A stretch of 64,000 nt of DNA from Hypomesus transpacificus (lineage: Eukaryota > Chordata > Actinopteri > Osmeriformes > Osmeridae): the NCBI RefSeq assembly GCF_021917145.1, contig NC_061082.1, positions 16,471,682-16,535,681 on the forward strand, in the 5' to 3' direction. This document shows positions 28,923 to 41,993 of the stretch, one piece after another. The notes under the pieces are model-generated. The model had not been told where the DNA came from and made no database searches. It saw only the letters and a list, made by a program, of their open reading frames with translations. The position numbers were made by a program, and so were the translations under genes. The first letter of the stretch is position 1, and the number at the start of each line of letters is the position of its first letter.

Positions 28923-31900
28923 TCACCAGAGGATGTAAGCGGGGTGGGCGTACTTAGAAGTTAGTTGGGTCTGTCCTTCGGCTCTACTTCTATTCAGAGG
29001 TTGGGGAGGGGGTAGGATTCCCCAGACATAGTTCATGCCTGTGTTTTGCTGTAGTCAGCTTGTCAGGGCAGATAATGTCTTCCGGTCAGAATGGTCCGTC
29101 TCCGTATGTCTCACGCACACCAATGCCAGGTTAAAAGTAGCACCACCAGCAGACTCGGGGTATGTTTACCATGCTATATTAAAACGATCTGCCACCTGTT
29201 TTGGTGCCAGGGGACAGAAGCAAAGGCCTGTTCCAAACCCAGGGGGAGGGGAGGTTGTAAGGGCCAGGAATACAACAGGAGGTGTCCGAACCGTCGAGTC
29301 GCCACAGAGTTGGCATTGCTTACAACACTCCACATAGCCTGCCACTGCAGGCCTACTGTATTTTGGGGGTTTCTATCAACATTTGGTCATTGGCTGTCAT
29401 GGTTTATTTAGTGTTTTCCCCCAGAATATCAGTTCTGTCCTGAATTTTGCAGTAGACTTGTTTCTAGTTTATCTAGATAAAATGTACATCCAGAAGCTAT
29501 CATATCTCTTCACTCAAATGCTTGTAGTGGAGGCGCCCAAGTGGCTCACCGGACTAATGCTCGCACCATGTAGGCTGGCCTGGGCTCTTTACTGCATGTC
29601 ATCCCATCTTTCTCTCTCCCCCCAAATTTCCTGTCCTCTCAAAAAACACTATCTCTATCAGAAATAAATAATAAAAGGCAGAAATGCCTCCAAATAATAT
29701 ATGTAAAAAATATGTGGAAGCTAGTTTCCCTAGGACCCATAGGACATTGTCATTTCCCACCTGCCATGGCTGGGGAGGGTACTGTATGAGATTGGTCTGG
29801 AGGTTGGCTGTAAGGTAGTTGGGGATTCCAGTCTGCTCAATGAAACCCACTGAACCTCATTGACTTTCTACTGTCTCCTTAGCTCTCTCTACTCAGCACA
29901 GAACTAGCAGTGAATGTAGGAAGGTTATTGTGTTTGTGTTAACAATTTTGTGTATTTGTGTTAATAGTGTGCGTGTGGGCTTATGCTAATAGGGTGTGCA
30001 GGTGTATGTGTTCTGCCGACTAACTACACTATAGAGTAAAGAGAAATATCAGCTGACTCATGTTGTTGTAGATACTCTGAAGACCAAATCCTCTGTGTAG
30101 AATTGGCTTCATCTCATGTATGGTTAAGAACTAAGTAGAATCAGACAAAGACTAAATTGATTCAACAAAGTGGAACCATGTGGAACCATGTAGAATCATG
30201 TGGAACCAACGGAAGGAACGTTTGTCACTGGGCTGTTTGGGTGTTTGTTTTTTCTGTCTGGTCAGGAGTAGGTGATTTGATGAAATGGTGAGTTGAGGCC
30301 ATTTAGTAAAGGCTCAGGGTGAGGTGACCGGAGAGCTGCAGGGTGTTTAGAGAATGTGTGTGATTGCAAACTAACATGCAAACACAGATGCACATTTTCT
30401 GTCTGCAATTCTACCCTACAGCATCATTTGCCTGGCTTGCAGTGAGACATAGAGCAGCCATTTTGGAGAAAGGTGGGAATGACTTGGCATCAGGCTTCGC
30501 TGGAGGGGGGTGTCAAACTAATCTGAGCCCCTTCTTCCTTCTGCTCTGTCCCAGAAAGCCGCACCCCGGCAGAGACACAGGCGGTTCCTCTCACAACACG
30601 TGTCTTCATGGGCTGTGTTCATTTGAAATGCTAAGAGGAGAGCAACCGGAGGATGTGCCTAGCTGAGCATCAAAGAGCTCTTTTGATTTGCACTCTCTTA
30701 GTTGGTGTGTGTGTGAGCGTCTGTGTCAATATGTCTGTGTGCAGGGGGGGCGAGATAGATATCGGTAATCCAAAACATCACACCCTGTTGTCACCCTCAG
30801 ACTCTCTCACTCCATCTCCAGTGTCCCTTCCCTGTTTTGTCCTTCCAGCCCTCTCTCTACTGCTCTACAGCTTGTGTATATCTTAAAGCACCTGCTGTGC
30901 CCCCTCCCCCAGGCCACAGTCAAGGACAAGCTGAAAGGTGATCTTGGTTTCTCACTTGTAGTTATCAAAATACCGCTCCAACTTTTGCACACAGGGGATA
31001 TAGAACAATGAACAAAACCAGTTGAATGCTCCATGTTGTCTTTCTGACACCACCCCCTTATGATGTTGCCTATTGTATCTAAATGTTGATCAATTAGATT
31101 TGTTTTTGTTTTGGCTATACCGTATATCAAATGGAGCCACAGGGTAGCGCTTTTCCTCTCAGACCAACTCACAGCATACAGTGTAAGACCGGCACTGCAG
31201 CTGAAGGGGCCTCACTGCTTTGTGAAGCTCAGCAATTGAACAATGGTTGAATGGCCCCCCTTATTCCACTCACTATTCCTGCTCCTGCTTTCTACCTCCC
31301 CTCTGCTCTCTTTTTTATTCTGTAATCATCCCCCTACAATCTTTCTTCTCTTTTTCTCTATATTCTCTTTTCCCCTCTATTCTTTGTATTTCTTTTATGT
31401 GTATAAAGTTTAGAAATAGCCTGTTTCACTATACTAATCTCCCCGCCCCCTCTCCTTTCTTCTTTCCTTCTTTTATCCAGATCACAGGGGCGATCCTGCT
31501 GGCAGTGGGAGTATGGGGGAAGCTAATGCTGGGTCCGTACATCTCTGTGATTGCGGACAATTCCACCAACGCACCTTTCGTACTCATCAGCACCGGCACT
31601 GTCATCATCATTTTCGGACTTTTTGGCTGCTTTGCCACCTGTAGGGGGAGCCCATGGATGCTGAAGCTGGTGAGAGTAGGGGAGAGGGCGAGGTGGAGAA
31701 TTTAAACTGAGGAGAGGAGAGGGAGGGAGGGTTTGCTTTGCTTACTGTTAAGTCACATTACTCTCCATCAGTTTTCTTTCTATGACAAATTTTCTCTCTC
31801 TCTTGATTCCTTTCCACCCCTTCTGTCTGTCTGCAGTATGCAATGTTCCTGTCCCTGGTCTTCTTGGCTGAGTTAGTCGCTGGAATCTCCGGTTTTGTTT

Positions 31901-32983
31901 TTCGCCATGAGGTCAGTCTCTCCAAGCCCTCCGACACAACATCATACTTAACCTTTTATTCCATTGGTTGGAAAGTTTCTGTTTTATCAGTGAATATGTG
32001 TGCATGTGTAGATAAAGGGGACATTCTTGAGGACGTACACGGATGCCGTGTTGAACTACAACGCTCAAGATGAGACCAGTCTGGCCGTGGACATGATGCA
32101 GCACAATGTAAGTCAACAGAACAATAGCTGAAAAGTTAGTCCAGACCCTACCTATGAGAAAGGCCATCTGTACACACAAGCGCCTCCATTGACAATTTTC
32201 CGAAATGATCTTTAACAAGAAACTGGCTCTCTGGAACGTCTATGCCTAGAATCCCCCATATCAGCAAACTGACCAGACTATAGAATGGTACATCCATGAG
32301 AGATTGTGTATTCAAAATCCTTCAAACTTACTGTCTTGCTTTGGAAAAGTAAAAACTCCCCACCCTCTGCCCCACTTCCCTCTCCCCCCACTTCCCCCTA
32401 TAGCTGCAGTGCTGTGGGGTGTATAACTACACCAGCTGGCTGGCCAGTGTGTACTACCCTTCCAATGGCCTCCCATCCAGCTGTTGCTCCAATGCCTCCG
32501 ACTGCAGCCTCCAGGACCGCCGTAATGCCACTGTGGGCCCCACCAAGGTCAACCAGAAGGTCAGAACACATCTTAGATCCCATGTTACAGCATGATATGT
32601 CCCAAAGCTTTACCCCCTTTAATGTCCCAGCCTGTTTGTCCACCACACACCTGAGGTTTTCTGTATTCAGGGCTGCTACGAGCTAGTCACCTCCTTCTTA
32701 GAAACCAACATGGCCATCTTCGCAGGAGTGACGTTTGGCATCGCCTTCTCACAGGTCAGAAAGGACCACAATGCCTTCATTTTTTACAAAGAGTTCAGTA
32801 CATGATTAATTTGGATTGTTCATTTCTCCACTATCTTCTTAAGCCTGACTCAATTGGCCTCTCTTTTTTGTGTCTTCCCTTCCCTTTTTACTGTCTGTCC
32901 CTCCCTCCAATCAGTTGATTGGCATGTTACTGGCATGCTGTCTTTCAAGGGTCATCACGGCTAATCAATACGAGATGGTGTAA
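27958..32983 (+). CDS. tspan7: Tetraspanin-7, complete seven-exon gene
   Basis: Exons: 27958-28023, 31481-31669, 31837-31911, 32012-32107, 32404-32559, 32671-32754, 32915-32983 (TAA 32981-32983). All are phase 0, giving 244 residues. TSPAN7 is a four-pass plasma-membrane protein; in mammals it regulates synapse and AMPA-receptor trafficking and its loss causes X-linked intellectual disability. The first exon reads MKTKPVITCLKTLLIVYSFV (TM1 start). TM1/TM2 segments include GAILLAVGVWGKL and VIIIFGLFGCFATCRGSPWM. TM3 is MFLSLVFLAELVAGISGFVF. The large extracellular loop has the CCG motif (LQCCGVYNYTSW) and six cysteines in total. Possible N-glycosylation sites in this loop are NYT, NAS and NAT. 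TM4 and the tail end in ITANQYEMV. The start is five residues shorter than human; no upstream in-frame ATG with a better fit is evident. Intron 1 (3.5 kb) is the longest. Confidence 0.96.
28024..31480 (+). other. tspan7 intron 1
   Basis: It contains a (GA)n run at about 28890-28921 and a SINE at about 29529-29690. Otherwise no coding or RNA feature is seen. Short reading frames in it have no recognisable similarity. Confidence 0.55.
29529..29690 (+). mobile_element. tRNA-related SINE fragment in tspan7 intron 1
   Basis: The start 'ggcgcccaagtggctcaccg' resembles a tRNA-derived SINE head. The body 'ttactgcatgtcatcccatc' and tail 'ggcagaaatgcctcc' match a widespread fish SINE recalled from other genomes. 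The B-box is poorly preserved. Boundaries are approximate. Confidence 0.55.
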
Positions 32984-35900
32984 CAGTGATGGAGCAGTTG
33001 AGTGGACGCACATACACACACTCACTCACACACATTCTTCTATGCACACAGACACTTCTTTTCTCTGTCACACAAGCAGATTTGTTTTGATATCCTAGTG
33101 AGGACGGACAATTAACTCCTATTCAAAATGGTGTTATCCCTGAACTTAACTATTCTTGAAATTCCAACCCTAAACCTAAAAACCCTAAAAAACCCAAGAA
33201 ATAGCACTCAACGTTGTGGGGCCCAAGAAAGTTTCCTCACAAGTTAACTTAAACAAGAAACATTTTACTCACAAATACACCCACAAACAGAAACACTGTA
33301 AATGAGCATGTATCATTTATTATTTCAGGGAGATGAAGAGGAGAGGATGACAGGGTGACACCTTTGAAGCCTGGGGAATGAGGACGGACACCCATTTCCC
33401 CAGTACAGCACATTGCATCTTTTCTCACACTGAGCTCTCTCTGTCTCCATCTCCCTGTCCAGACGTGCTATTTCACATTTTAATAATGTAACTAATTGTA
33501 AAAAAGCCATTCCTTAATTCACTGCTGTGCCATGAAAAGCTTTCTATCTCCATCCCTCTGCCCCCCGCTGTCTGGCATTGAAGTTGCCTTTGTTCTGGTG
33601 TGGACCCGTTTGTTCTCTTGAAATCCTAACCTGAACTATAAGAGGTAACATATGAACATTGATAGTAGGTCAGTGTTAAAGCTCCTAATTAACTTCATAC
33701 TTGCTTCTGCACATAGCACCTCTCAATCAGGCATGCAGCTCCTTCCATGCCTCTCATCACTGAAAAATACATTTGTACAGAAACAGGTAGAAAAAAACTA
33801 GACAAAATATTAAAATATATTTACCTTACTGTTTTCACTTCTCATTTCAGAAGGATGCTTGTAGTTCAATTAAACTGATGAAGTCTAGATGTATTAACGT
33901 GTCTCACTCCATACAGTATGTTTAAAATCTACATTTTACATTCATTTTGTCTGAATGTGAAACATAGTAACTTTACTTTTATTTGAGTTGAAATGGTGTC
34001 AAATATTGAGATGTTATATGAACATAATACTTAATGTTGGGTTTTTGCTGTTTTGTATTTTTTCGTTTTGGTTTTATTACCTATGTGTTTGTCAGCGCAA
34101 TTCTGTGCATGAGCGTGTGCGTGCATTGTGTTTGAGTGTGTGGGTCATGTGATAATCTGTAAGTGTGTGTTTGTGTGTATGAGGATGTGAGAGTGTGTCA
34201 GCTTGTCTATCTGTGTGTGAGTGTGTATGTGCATGTATGTGTGTGTTTCTGGACTTGTTTTGCTATTCTTGTGGGGAAGAAAAGGAAAATAAGAAATACT
34301 GTCAAATGTGGGGACATTTTCCTGAAATATATACTACAGAGCAAGGTTTTAGGGGTTAGCAAGGTAACTTAAGGTTTAACCCTGGGTTTTCGGTGTCAAA
34401 GCAATGGTTCACCTTTTTGCAAAACTTCATACCAAAAGATTGGAAGATTGAATCTGTTAGTTTGCTTTATGTCAGGCTATTCATGATCATTTAACATTGA
34501 ATTGAAAAATGGATAGTGGAATTTAATTTATATTACGAAATTATGTTGGAGTGTGGAGTAGTAAAATAATGTAAATCTTTCATTAAAGAGAAATAAAGGT
34601 GACATCGGTTAAAACAAGAGAGGAGTGCAAAAAACAGTGACATTACTTATCAATATCTTATCATGTACTAACTGCTTATCATCAAGTGGTTCGGTCATGA
34701 ATCCTAATAATGTTTATTTGACAATGTACATTTACATTTAGTCATTTTTTTTTTTTATGTATTAGAACAAAATACATCCCTCACTCCTTCCATATCACTC
34801 ATTCTTTCCAAATGTTACTCCATCTTTTTCTATGCCATGTTCGTGTTAAAACGTGTGCATGCAATTGCAAATGTTAACCTTGTAATCCCATAGTTGCTAA
34901 ATTAAAACAATCCCTTATAGCTATCTAAAAAAATCTGAAAAGTTGTTTTTTTTAAGACCGCATTCACATAGACTCATCAATGAATTCTGTATCCTCGCAA
35001 TGTTATTAAATGAAAAATATGTTTATGATTCTGATTCATGAACTCACACAACCTGACGTTCCTTCAAGCTTAAAACAAGAAGAAAAAAGTTAATATGTAT
35101 ATTACAATATTATGATAATATATTATATTATTACAATGTCTAGAACATTATATTTTTTTGTTATGGAATACGTTCATCAAATTAGATTTGAGCTGTTGTG
35201 CTTATAATTCTCTAGGTGAGGGTGGTAGTCAATAACACAACACAATGCAAATTACTTCCGGACATTGCACTTTTCGAATGTTCACTTATGGTAAGAAATA
35301 CAAATAGAATTATAAAGTATTTGATCTTTCACTACAACTAAGTTATATGTAAATGTGTTTACACTGGAAAAGATGATTTCTTGTATTAACATAATAAAAA
35401 TGTATTATTCATTATTTATACCTGAATTTAATCAATACAAAACTTTATTTGTGGTTGTAGTATTGGAAACTGTTATCGGTATCTTATGTGTTTTTATACC
35501 AGTGTTCAATATCAAACCTCTGTAGAAAGGGGTAGACAACTGTTGCTGGGCAAAATTATACTTAATGAAGCTAGATAATAAAAAACATGTTTCTAATTCT
35601 TATTTCTGGGATAAATTTACATTTTCCATCAGTCAAACCCAATTACCAATACAATGTCTTGCTAGCTAGCGATAGTATGGTTGTGAAAAACGTGTGTTAG
35701 ACTACATTGAAGAATAGCCCATCTATGTTTAGACAGAGCGCTCTGGAATATGGGAGTGTGGTTAGCCACCAAGTGATTTGTGACATCAGAATGGTTGGGT
35801 TCGCATTCTATTTCAAACTATTAGATTTCAATCTGTTAAATCATTTCAAATTTTGCATACAAATCAGTTTAAAATTAACATTAACAATTAATTGCCTACA

Positions 35901-36074
35901 TTCAGATTTTATTTGAGCTGGAATTAATATTGCTCCAAACTGTCACTCAAATCAGCGCACCTAAAGAACCAGTGTAGCTGTTACGATAGACACACACAGG
36001 GGTGCCGCTAAAAATGTTGGGCCCCATGAAGAGATTGCAATTTGGGTCCCTGCTCCCACCCCATTTTGGTAATG

Positions 36075-36257
36075 TTTACATTTAGTAACTAAGCAGATGC
36101 TCTTATCCAGAGCAACTTACAGTGAGTACAGGGACATTCTCCCGGAGGCAAACAGGGTGAAGTGCTTTGCCCAAGGACACAATGTCAGTTGGCACAGCCG
36201 GGAATCATACCGGCAACCTTCTGATTAATAGCCCAACTCCTCCCTAACCGCTCAGCC
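36075..36257 (-). mobile_element. tRNA-derived SINE, reverse copy
   Basis: On the minus strand it starts with 'gggctgagcggttagggag' (A-box) and has 'ggttgccggtatgattccc' (B-box), 'ccttgggcaaagcacttcac' and the tail 'agcatctgcttagttactaa'. It is the same family as the SINE at 16141-16335. It sits beside a CAGGGGTGCCGC hAT-like end at about 35997. Confidence 0.75.
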
Positions 36258-36921
36258 CTGACCTCATGTAAATAAACAAAAAAATACTTTTTTTAATCAG
36301 TAGAAAAAACAAATCGCGCATTACGCGTCATGTCTCTGCAACGTGATGGTCAAATTAGGCTTTGATTTGATGAGCATTGTTGACACCGCTTATGCAGGAT
36401 TACAAATGTTAGGCTTTGTTAAGACAGTTAACAAAAATATATTCTGGGTATGTTGAATTTGCTTTGTAGTATAGGGTTCAGGACCTGTCAAGTTTAAGTG
36501 ATTTTTCTAATCTGGGTTAGGGATCGTTTTAAGGTTAGGGGTTGAGGCGAGGGTTAGGTTTTGGAGTAGGGTTCAGGTTAGGTTTTTGGGTTAAAGTTAA
36601 GGTTTAAGGTTAGAAATTGAGAAATAAAATGTTTGAATGGGACAAAATCGTGAGTACCCACAACAATATCAATAGTGTGTGTGTGTGTGTGTGTCTGTCT
36701 GTGTTCGCTTGACAGTGTGTCTATTCTGACAGGGCTCTGTCACAGATGGAGAAAGAAATGTCTGTGCAAATGTGAATCTCAGTTTGATTATATATCTCTG
36801 TGTGGTCGTTGGCTGATTCCAATAGCACACCCAAAGGCCCAGATAAAAATAAATGTGTAGATATGTGAAGACTGGGTTTGCAAGCAACGCTTACAGGAAG
36901 CTCCCACCAGTCTGCTACAGT

Positions 36922-37364
36922 TAAGGTTGGGTATCGTTTGAATCTTTACAATACCGGTGCCAAAAATTTACTTTTAAAACGGTTCCGGTGCCTAAACGGT
37001 GCCTGAAGTGATACCTAAAAAAAAGAGCCACAAACCGACGGTGGATGGACATTAAAAAACAGCTTTTTTATTATTAAAAAAATAAATCCCTGTTGTCTGC
37101 CCTGTTCTTCACGACTTGCATTCACATTAATTTTCTCAGTCTGGAAATTATTTTTCGAATTATTCTGACACCACATGAATGCAGTAGGCTATAATTAAAC
37201 TAGTGATCATGCATGGTGATGATGCTTCTTATGGACATTTCAGGCAAATATTTAAATCGACAACTCAGGCATGAATGAGGCATAAAAATCTGTGTTTCGA
37301 TTCGGTCCAGTACATACCGGTCATATAGGTACCGGTGCCATACTAGCACCGGGTTTTTTCCCTA
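36922..37364. mobile_element. hAT-type non-autonomous element, 443 bp, with 8-bp target-site duplication
   Basis: The left end reads TAAGGTTGGGTATCG and the right end, inverted, TAGGGAAAAAACCCGG. Subterminal 'ataccggtgcc' and 'ggtaccggtgcc' motifs occur near opposite ends. An 8-bp direct repeat gctacagt flanks it at 36914-36921 and 37365-37372. The inverted termini are short and imperfect, so class assignment rests mainly on the 8-bp duplication. Confidence 0.65.
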
Positions 37365-38828
37365 GCTACAGTAGGCCTATGTGTAACTCTCATGCTATAC
37401 TTCACTGGTGCACAGTGCCCGTGATGCAGTCGGTGATTAAGATGTCAGTGAAACACACAAATACAGATTCCTGGAATTATAGATACAATACAGTGCCAGC
37501 AGTGATGTTAGTTACACACACAGATTTCCTATAGATAGATATTGCAGTGCCTGTGATGCATCTGGTGATGACAGTTCTCAGTGGTTTTGGTACCTATATT
37601 TCTCAGATCACAATTGAAATTCTCTGTCATCTCTGAAGTACTTGTTCAACCCCCACATCTATTCTAGTCAAATTGCCAATCCTGTGGTAGCCTACATTAA
37701 TACAAATTATTATGTAGCCTTCATTTGTCTGCTGTTTCCTAAGGCTAAAAATTGCTTATGTAATGTTGATCAAAATGTACTATATTGGTTCTCTGTTAAA
37801 TTGTCTTACCACCACAAACATCTAAACATTTAGTTCATAACATAAGTCATTACATGCACAATGGTTGAGCCAGGCTGTCATAGTTGTAGGCCTAATTCAC
37901 CATACAGCGCTTCTACATTTGCAATGTGCCGTCAGTTTTGACATCAGTAAACACATTAATTCATGTAACAAAATTCACTGATCTATACTAAAAGTATGTC
38001 CACTATATTGTAATTTTGTTAGCAAGCCAGCCCCTTTGAAAGCAACTATTATTGGTTGTAAAAGAGAATTCACTTCTAAATAACAAACCAGAATTCCTCT
38101 ATTTTCCTTACTAATACGCTTTGTTAATTGCAAAAGTTCAATTACGGTACTGCACTCCGTTGGATTATAAAAAGGACACCTGCAGAATATGAACTTTGCA
38201 GAGTGCCCGGGTCTTGCACTGATCGTGGGAAAATAAACCCATTCTAATTTGTACACACCCAGATTCTTGGCATTGTTAGAGAGATGCTTGGCTTACAACT
38301 GGGGAAGAGGGTGGGATGTGTGTCTGGGTTTGGGTGAACCTCTCAAACAAATGATATTGAAAGCTATGATTTATTTACCCTTGCTTTTAGATGGAAAGGC
38401 TCAGAGCTTTTATACAGGACCGGATTACCCATATTATCTTAGTCCTGTGTTAGACAACAGCTGTGTGTGCTGAACTGCCCACAATAGGTTCTGTTAAAAC
38501 TGTTAAACTCAATGAAAATCCAAGTTACTGAACCTCTGACGCACTAAACAATGTGTTTCCTCTTAAATTTGAACTAATCGCGGTAATGGTGATACTATGA
38601 AGTTGCAGTGACGTGCAGCTTACACTGCAGGGCACCACAGTTGCATTCCACAGAGCCAACCTTTTTACATAATATCCAGCACCAGCAAAAGCATGCCAAT
38701 ACAGTCTGTTGTAGATATTGTAACCATCAGTGATCTCTGTATTAATAAAAAATTATGATAATTGACCATGATGTGTGTCATTTGTTCGAAATTTCTTTCA
38801 TATTACATGTACACATTATAACAGAGTA

Positions 38829-38920
<92 letters not shown>
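38829..38920 (+). repeat. Compound (TG)n(GA)n microsatellite
   Basis: About 9 TG units followed by about 37 uninterrupted GA units. Reading frames across it are artefacts. Confidence 0.95.
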
Positions 38921-38923
<3 letters not shown>

Positions 38924-41693
38924 ATACTGATGGGCTGTATAAATGTGTGTAAATATCACAAAAGTGTGGGATTGTGTGTTACCCATTCAGGCTCAGCAGG
39001 TAAGAGGAAATCAGAACAGAACATTTTTGTAATTACTCTCCAGAGAGGCAGTAACTGCAGGCTGCGCGACATGTCATTTCACAATCACGTGCATGCACTC
39101 ATCATGATATGGGCTATAGGCCTACACTATAGAAGTTAATTTGGACCCGAATTAAAAAAGTATAAAGCTATTACTTGAGGTGGCTTGTTCTGTTTAATGA
39201 GCAAGGCTAATTAACCTTCTTGGAAAACACGGACACCAAAACTGCGCTTTGGAAGATGTTCGAGAATCAACTGTTCAGCATAAAGCGTGAAGGTCAGATC
39301 CTCTTCACCACACGATGGCGACTTAGTATTGATGAAAAACGAACAAGTAGAAAAGTGCTCTGCTCCGCTTGTGAGTGCAGCGCACCGGAAGCTGGTGGCG
39401 ATAAGATCACAGGTGGGCCGTTACCCGGGGAGACCGTCCGCTCTCATCTTATTACTGAAATTACCAGCAGATCTGCACGGCAGCACGTCTACTAATGGAC
39501 AGTACATGCCGTCAGCCCCTGAGCCTAATACAACCATAACATGTGCGCAAACTGATTTGATCAACAACCTAACCTATTTAAGGCTAACCTATTTGTAAAG
39601 TAAGGGATAACCTACTATGGAAGTTTTCCTTTACGTCACCTTCCCTTTAAACGGCAAACCCTCTGACTTCCTTATTATAAGCCTAGACCTCATAAGATAG
39701 GCTAGTCATACTGAGAGACACCCCCCCTCCCCCTCTATTTCGTCTCTTTCCCTGATGAAACCATTTGTAAAAGTGTAACTATAGTGACCATGGAAAGCTT
39801 AATTGAATATTTGTTGTCGTTATATGTCAAATGCCCAGCCTACAAACACACAGGCCTACATCTAATGAATGTATAGCCTATTTATGTAAGAAAACATATC
39901 CTTGTGGACAGTGTAGAACAATGATATGCTTCTCTGGGTATTCATATATTTGTGTGGGTGTGTTTGTGTACGTTTTTTTTAACTGTGATTTTACTCCAGT
40001 CAGCTTTAATATGTCCAGAGGGTTTTGTTCTTTTCAAAGCTACAGTCCAAAAGGACGTGACTCAAGATATTGCTTAAATTGAAATGCTTGACATATATTG
40101 GCCAAACACGTTAAGTTTTGCTTCCAATCAGATGTGGAATCAGTCCAGGCCTGTGCTGTTGTGAAAACTGCTGACCTACATCTTGTCTAATCTGATCCTG
40201 GTTCAGTTTGACTGGTTTGAGCATTTGTACACTGGGGGAGTTGTGGGAGCCTGGGAGCTTGACATGGAGGGGTATGAGGGAGAGGCCTAAAGAGAGGGAA
40301 ACAGAGGTAGAGTGTGTGTGTGTATGTGAGAGAGACAGAATACAATGGAGTGAAAGTTATTCAGGAAGGCTAAGGAAAGAGAGAGAAACTTACATGAGAG
40401 AAATGTGAGGTATCACAGATCGAAAGGGGGCAAGGGGCGTTGCATGAATTTTCTGATGGGAGAACCAACATTTTTTTACACTCTGAAAGAAGGTGGGGCA
40501 GCAAAGAGGCTGATGGGGAGAGAGATAAAAGAAAGAGGAGTGACCGACCAAGCAGGTTCTGTCATTCCTGTTTACATTCCTCATTTATGCTACAGTCAGT
40601 TCTCCAGTCCAGGGCTCTGAATCATTGGTGCATTCCAGAACACTCTGTGCCAGTATCTCCTCTCTTTACCACCAATGGAAACAAATCAGATTTGTATTTG
40701 TTTTGCCCTAACTTTTACATATACATAGAGAGGTAATTAATGAGAATAAAAGGAAGAGAGATAGTCTATGTGTGTGTACATGTGTGTATATACATACAGT
40801 CTTTACATAGCATCAGTGTTGGTTGCAACCAGGTGTGGGTCTGTATCACACGAAAGCAACCGCCGCCCTGGACAGTTCTTTATCTGTTCATTCTCACATT
40901 TATCATCACAGTATGCCGATTCTTGGGTTTCTTCCATCTGTCTCTCTAGATGTGTGTGTTCACAGGCAGATCTGGAATCTTGCATACAGCATTAACTGAG
41001 AGGGGGGGGGGGGGTTCAGCTGTTGACCTCTTTCACCTTTTTAAGTGAATAACAGGTAGTGCAATTGTTTTTTTTACAACTGCAATCACCTCTTACATTC
41101 ATGTTAGGTCAAAGCCACATCAAGGCTACAATAGAGATATTCATTCACCTGTAAAAACATTGTGTCGGACAAGCCCTTTTCAAGGTAGCATTTGATTGGC
41201 TTGATGTGAAGGCAGGGCTCAATGGGCTGACTTGCTTCCTCATGAATAATCCAAAATTCGGTTTTGTCAGATTTCGCTTTGTGCAAAAGTTTCTGCTTAA
41301 TGTAAAATGTGTAAGCCTATGTTGTAAGTGATAGCCTACTAAAGTGACTTTTTAACAACATATGCCAAACCGTTTGGTTGCTATGTAAATGTACTCATGT
41401 TTGTGAATGATTGCTCAACATAGGCTACGACTTAGGCTTCTGTAGACTCAGAAACTATTTTCTAAACATTTAATTTTTTAATTGTCAGTGTTTATTTACC
41501 GTTCCATGTTAATCTGTAGGCTAATCATTCTGCATCTCATAGACTATTGCACTTGTTTTACATGCAAGAATAACTCGTAGCAAATTAAGCATTTGCGGCT
41601 GGGTACTATTTGAGGTACCGGGTTTCGGGTTACACAGACGATTACCTTGACGAACAGGTTTAGGGAACGCCCTTGAACACGAAACCCACTTTG

Positions 41694-41701
41694 CTATAAG
41701 A
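41694..41701 (+). promoter_or_regulatory. Possible TATA box of mid1ip1
   Basis: CTATAAGA stands about 300 bp before the mid1ip1 ATG, in a less AT-rich stretch. It would put transcription start near 41725 with a leader of about 270 nt. This is motif inference only. Confidence 0.3.
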
Positions 41702-41993
41702 ACCTCGACTTGGCAGAAATAAACAAAAGAAGACAGAAGACAACACAGAGACAACTACATTTAAGTCTCTTAATTCGTCTGGAACCAAGTAAACTCTGAC
41801 ACGATTTATCCAGCGACCAATCTCTGCTCCAGCACTGAACGTGAAAAGTCGGTTGATCTCAAAGCCGATTAAGCAGGATTTAAAACAGTCTGAGGAAGGC
41901 AGCAAGCCATTCAGAGCACGCTACAGCCGCATTTGACAGACATATTTGTCTATATATTGACTGCAAAAAGAGGAGCAGAACAAACTCGACAAG

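Larger units (their letters stand above)
32984..41993. other. tspan7 3' UTR, 9-kb intergenic region and mid1ip1 5' region
   Basis: A long gene-free stretch, AT-rich, with tspan7 3' UTR at the left (an AATAAA at 34592-34597 is a distant candidate end). It holds a reverse SINE (36075-36257), a hAT element (36922-37364), (TG)n/(GA)n tracts (38829-38920), degenerate ggttagg motifs (36520-36630) and a G run (41001-41014). Reading frames such as 39220-39495 show no recognisable similarity. Confidence 0.5.

Noticed and set aside
35990-36064. Another complete hAT MITE at the CAGGGGTGCCGC motif
   Set aside because: Only the left end is present. A SINE follows and no matching right terminus or 8-bp duplication was found.
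36520-36630. ggttaggg-like sequence as an interstitial telomere repeat
   Set aside because: The motifs are irregular (ggttagg, gggttag, ggtttaagg) and never form a run of perfect TTAGGG units.
39220-39598. Overlapping frames of 91 and 103 codons in the 33-42 kb gap
   Set aside because: No recognisable domain, no splice partners, and two overlapping frames are equally open. Nothing supports coding.
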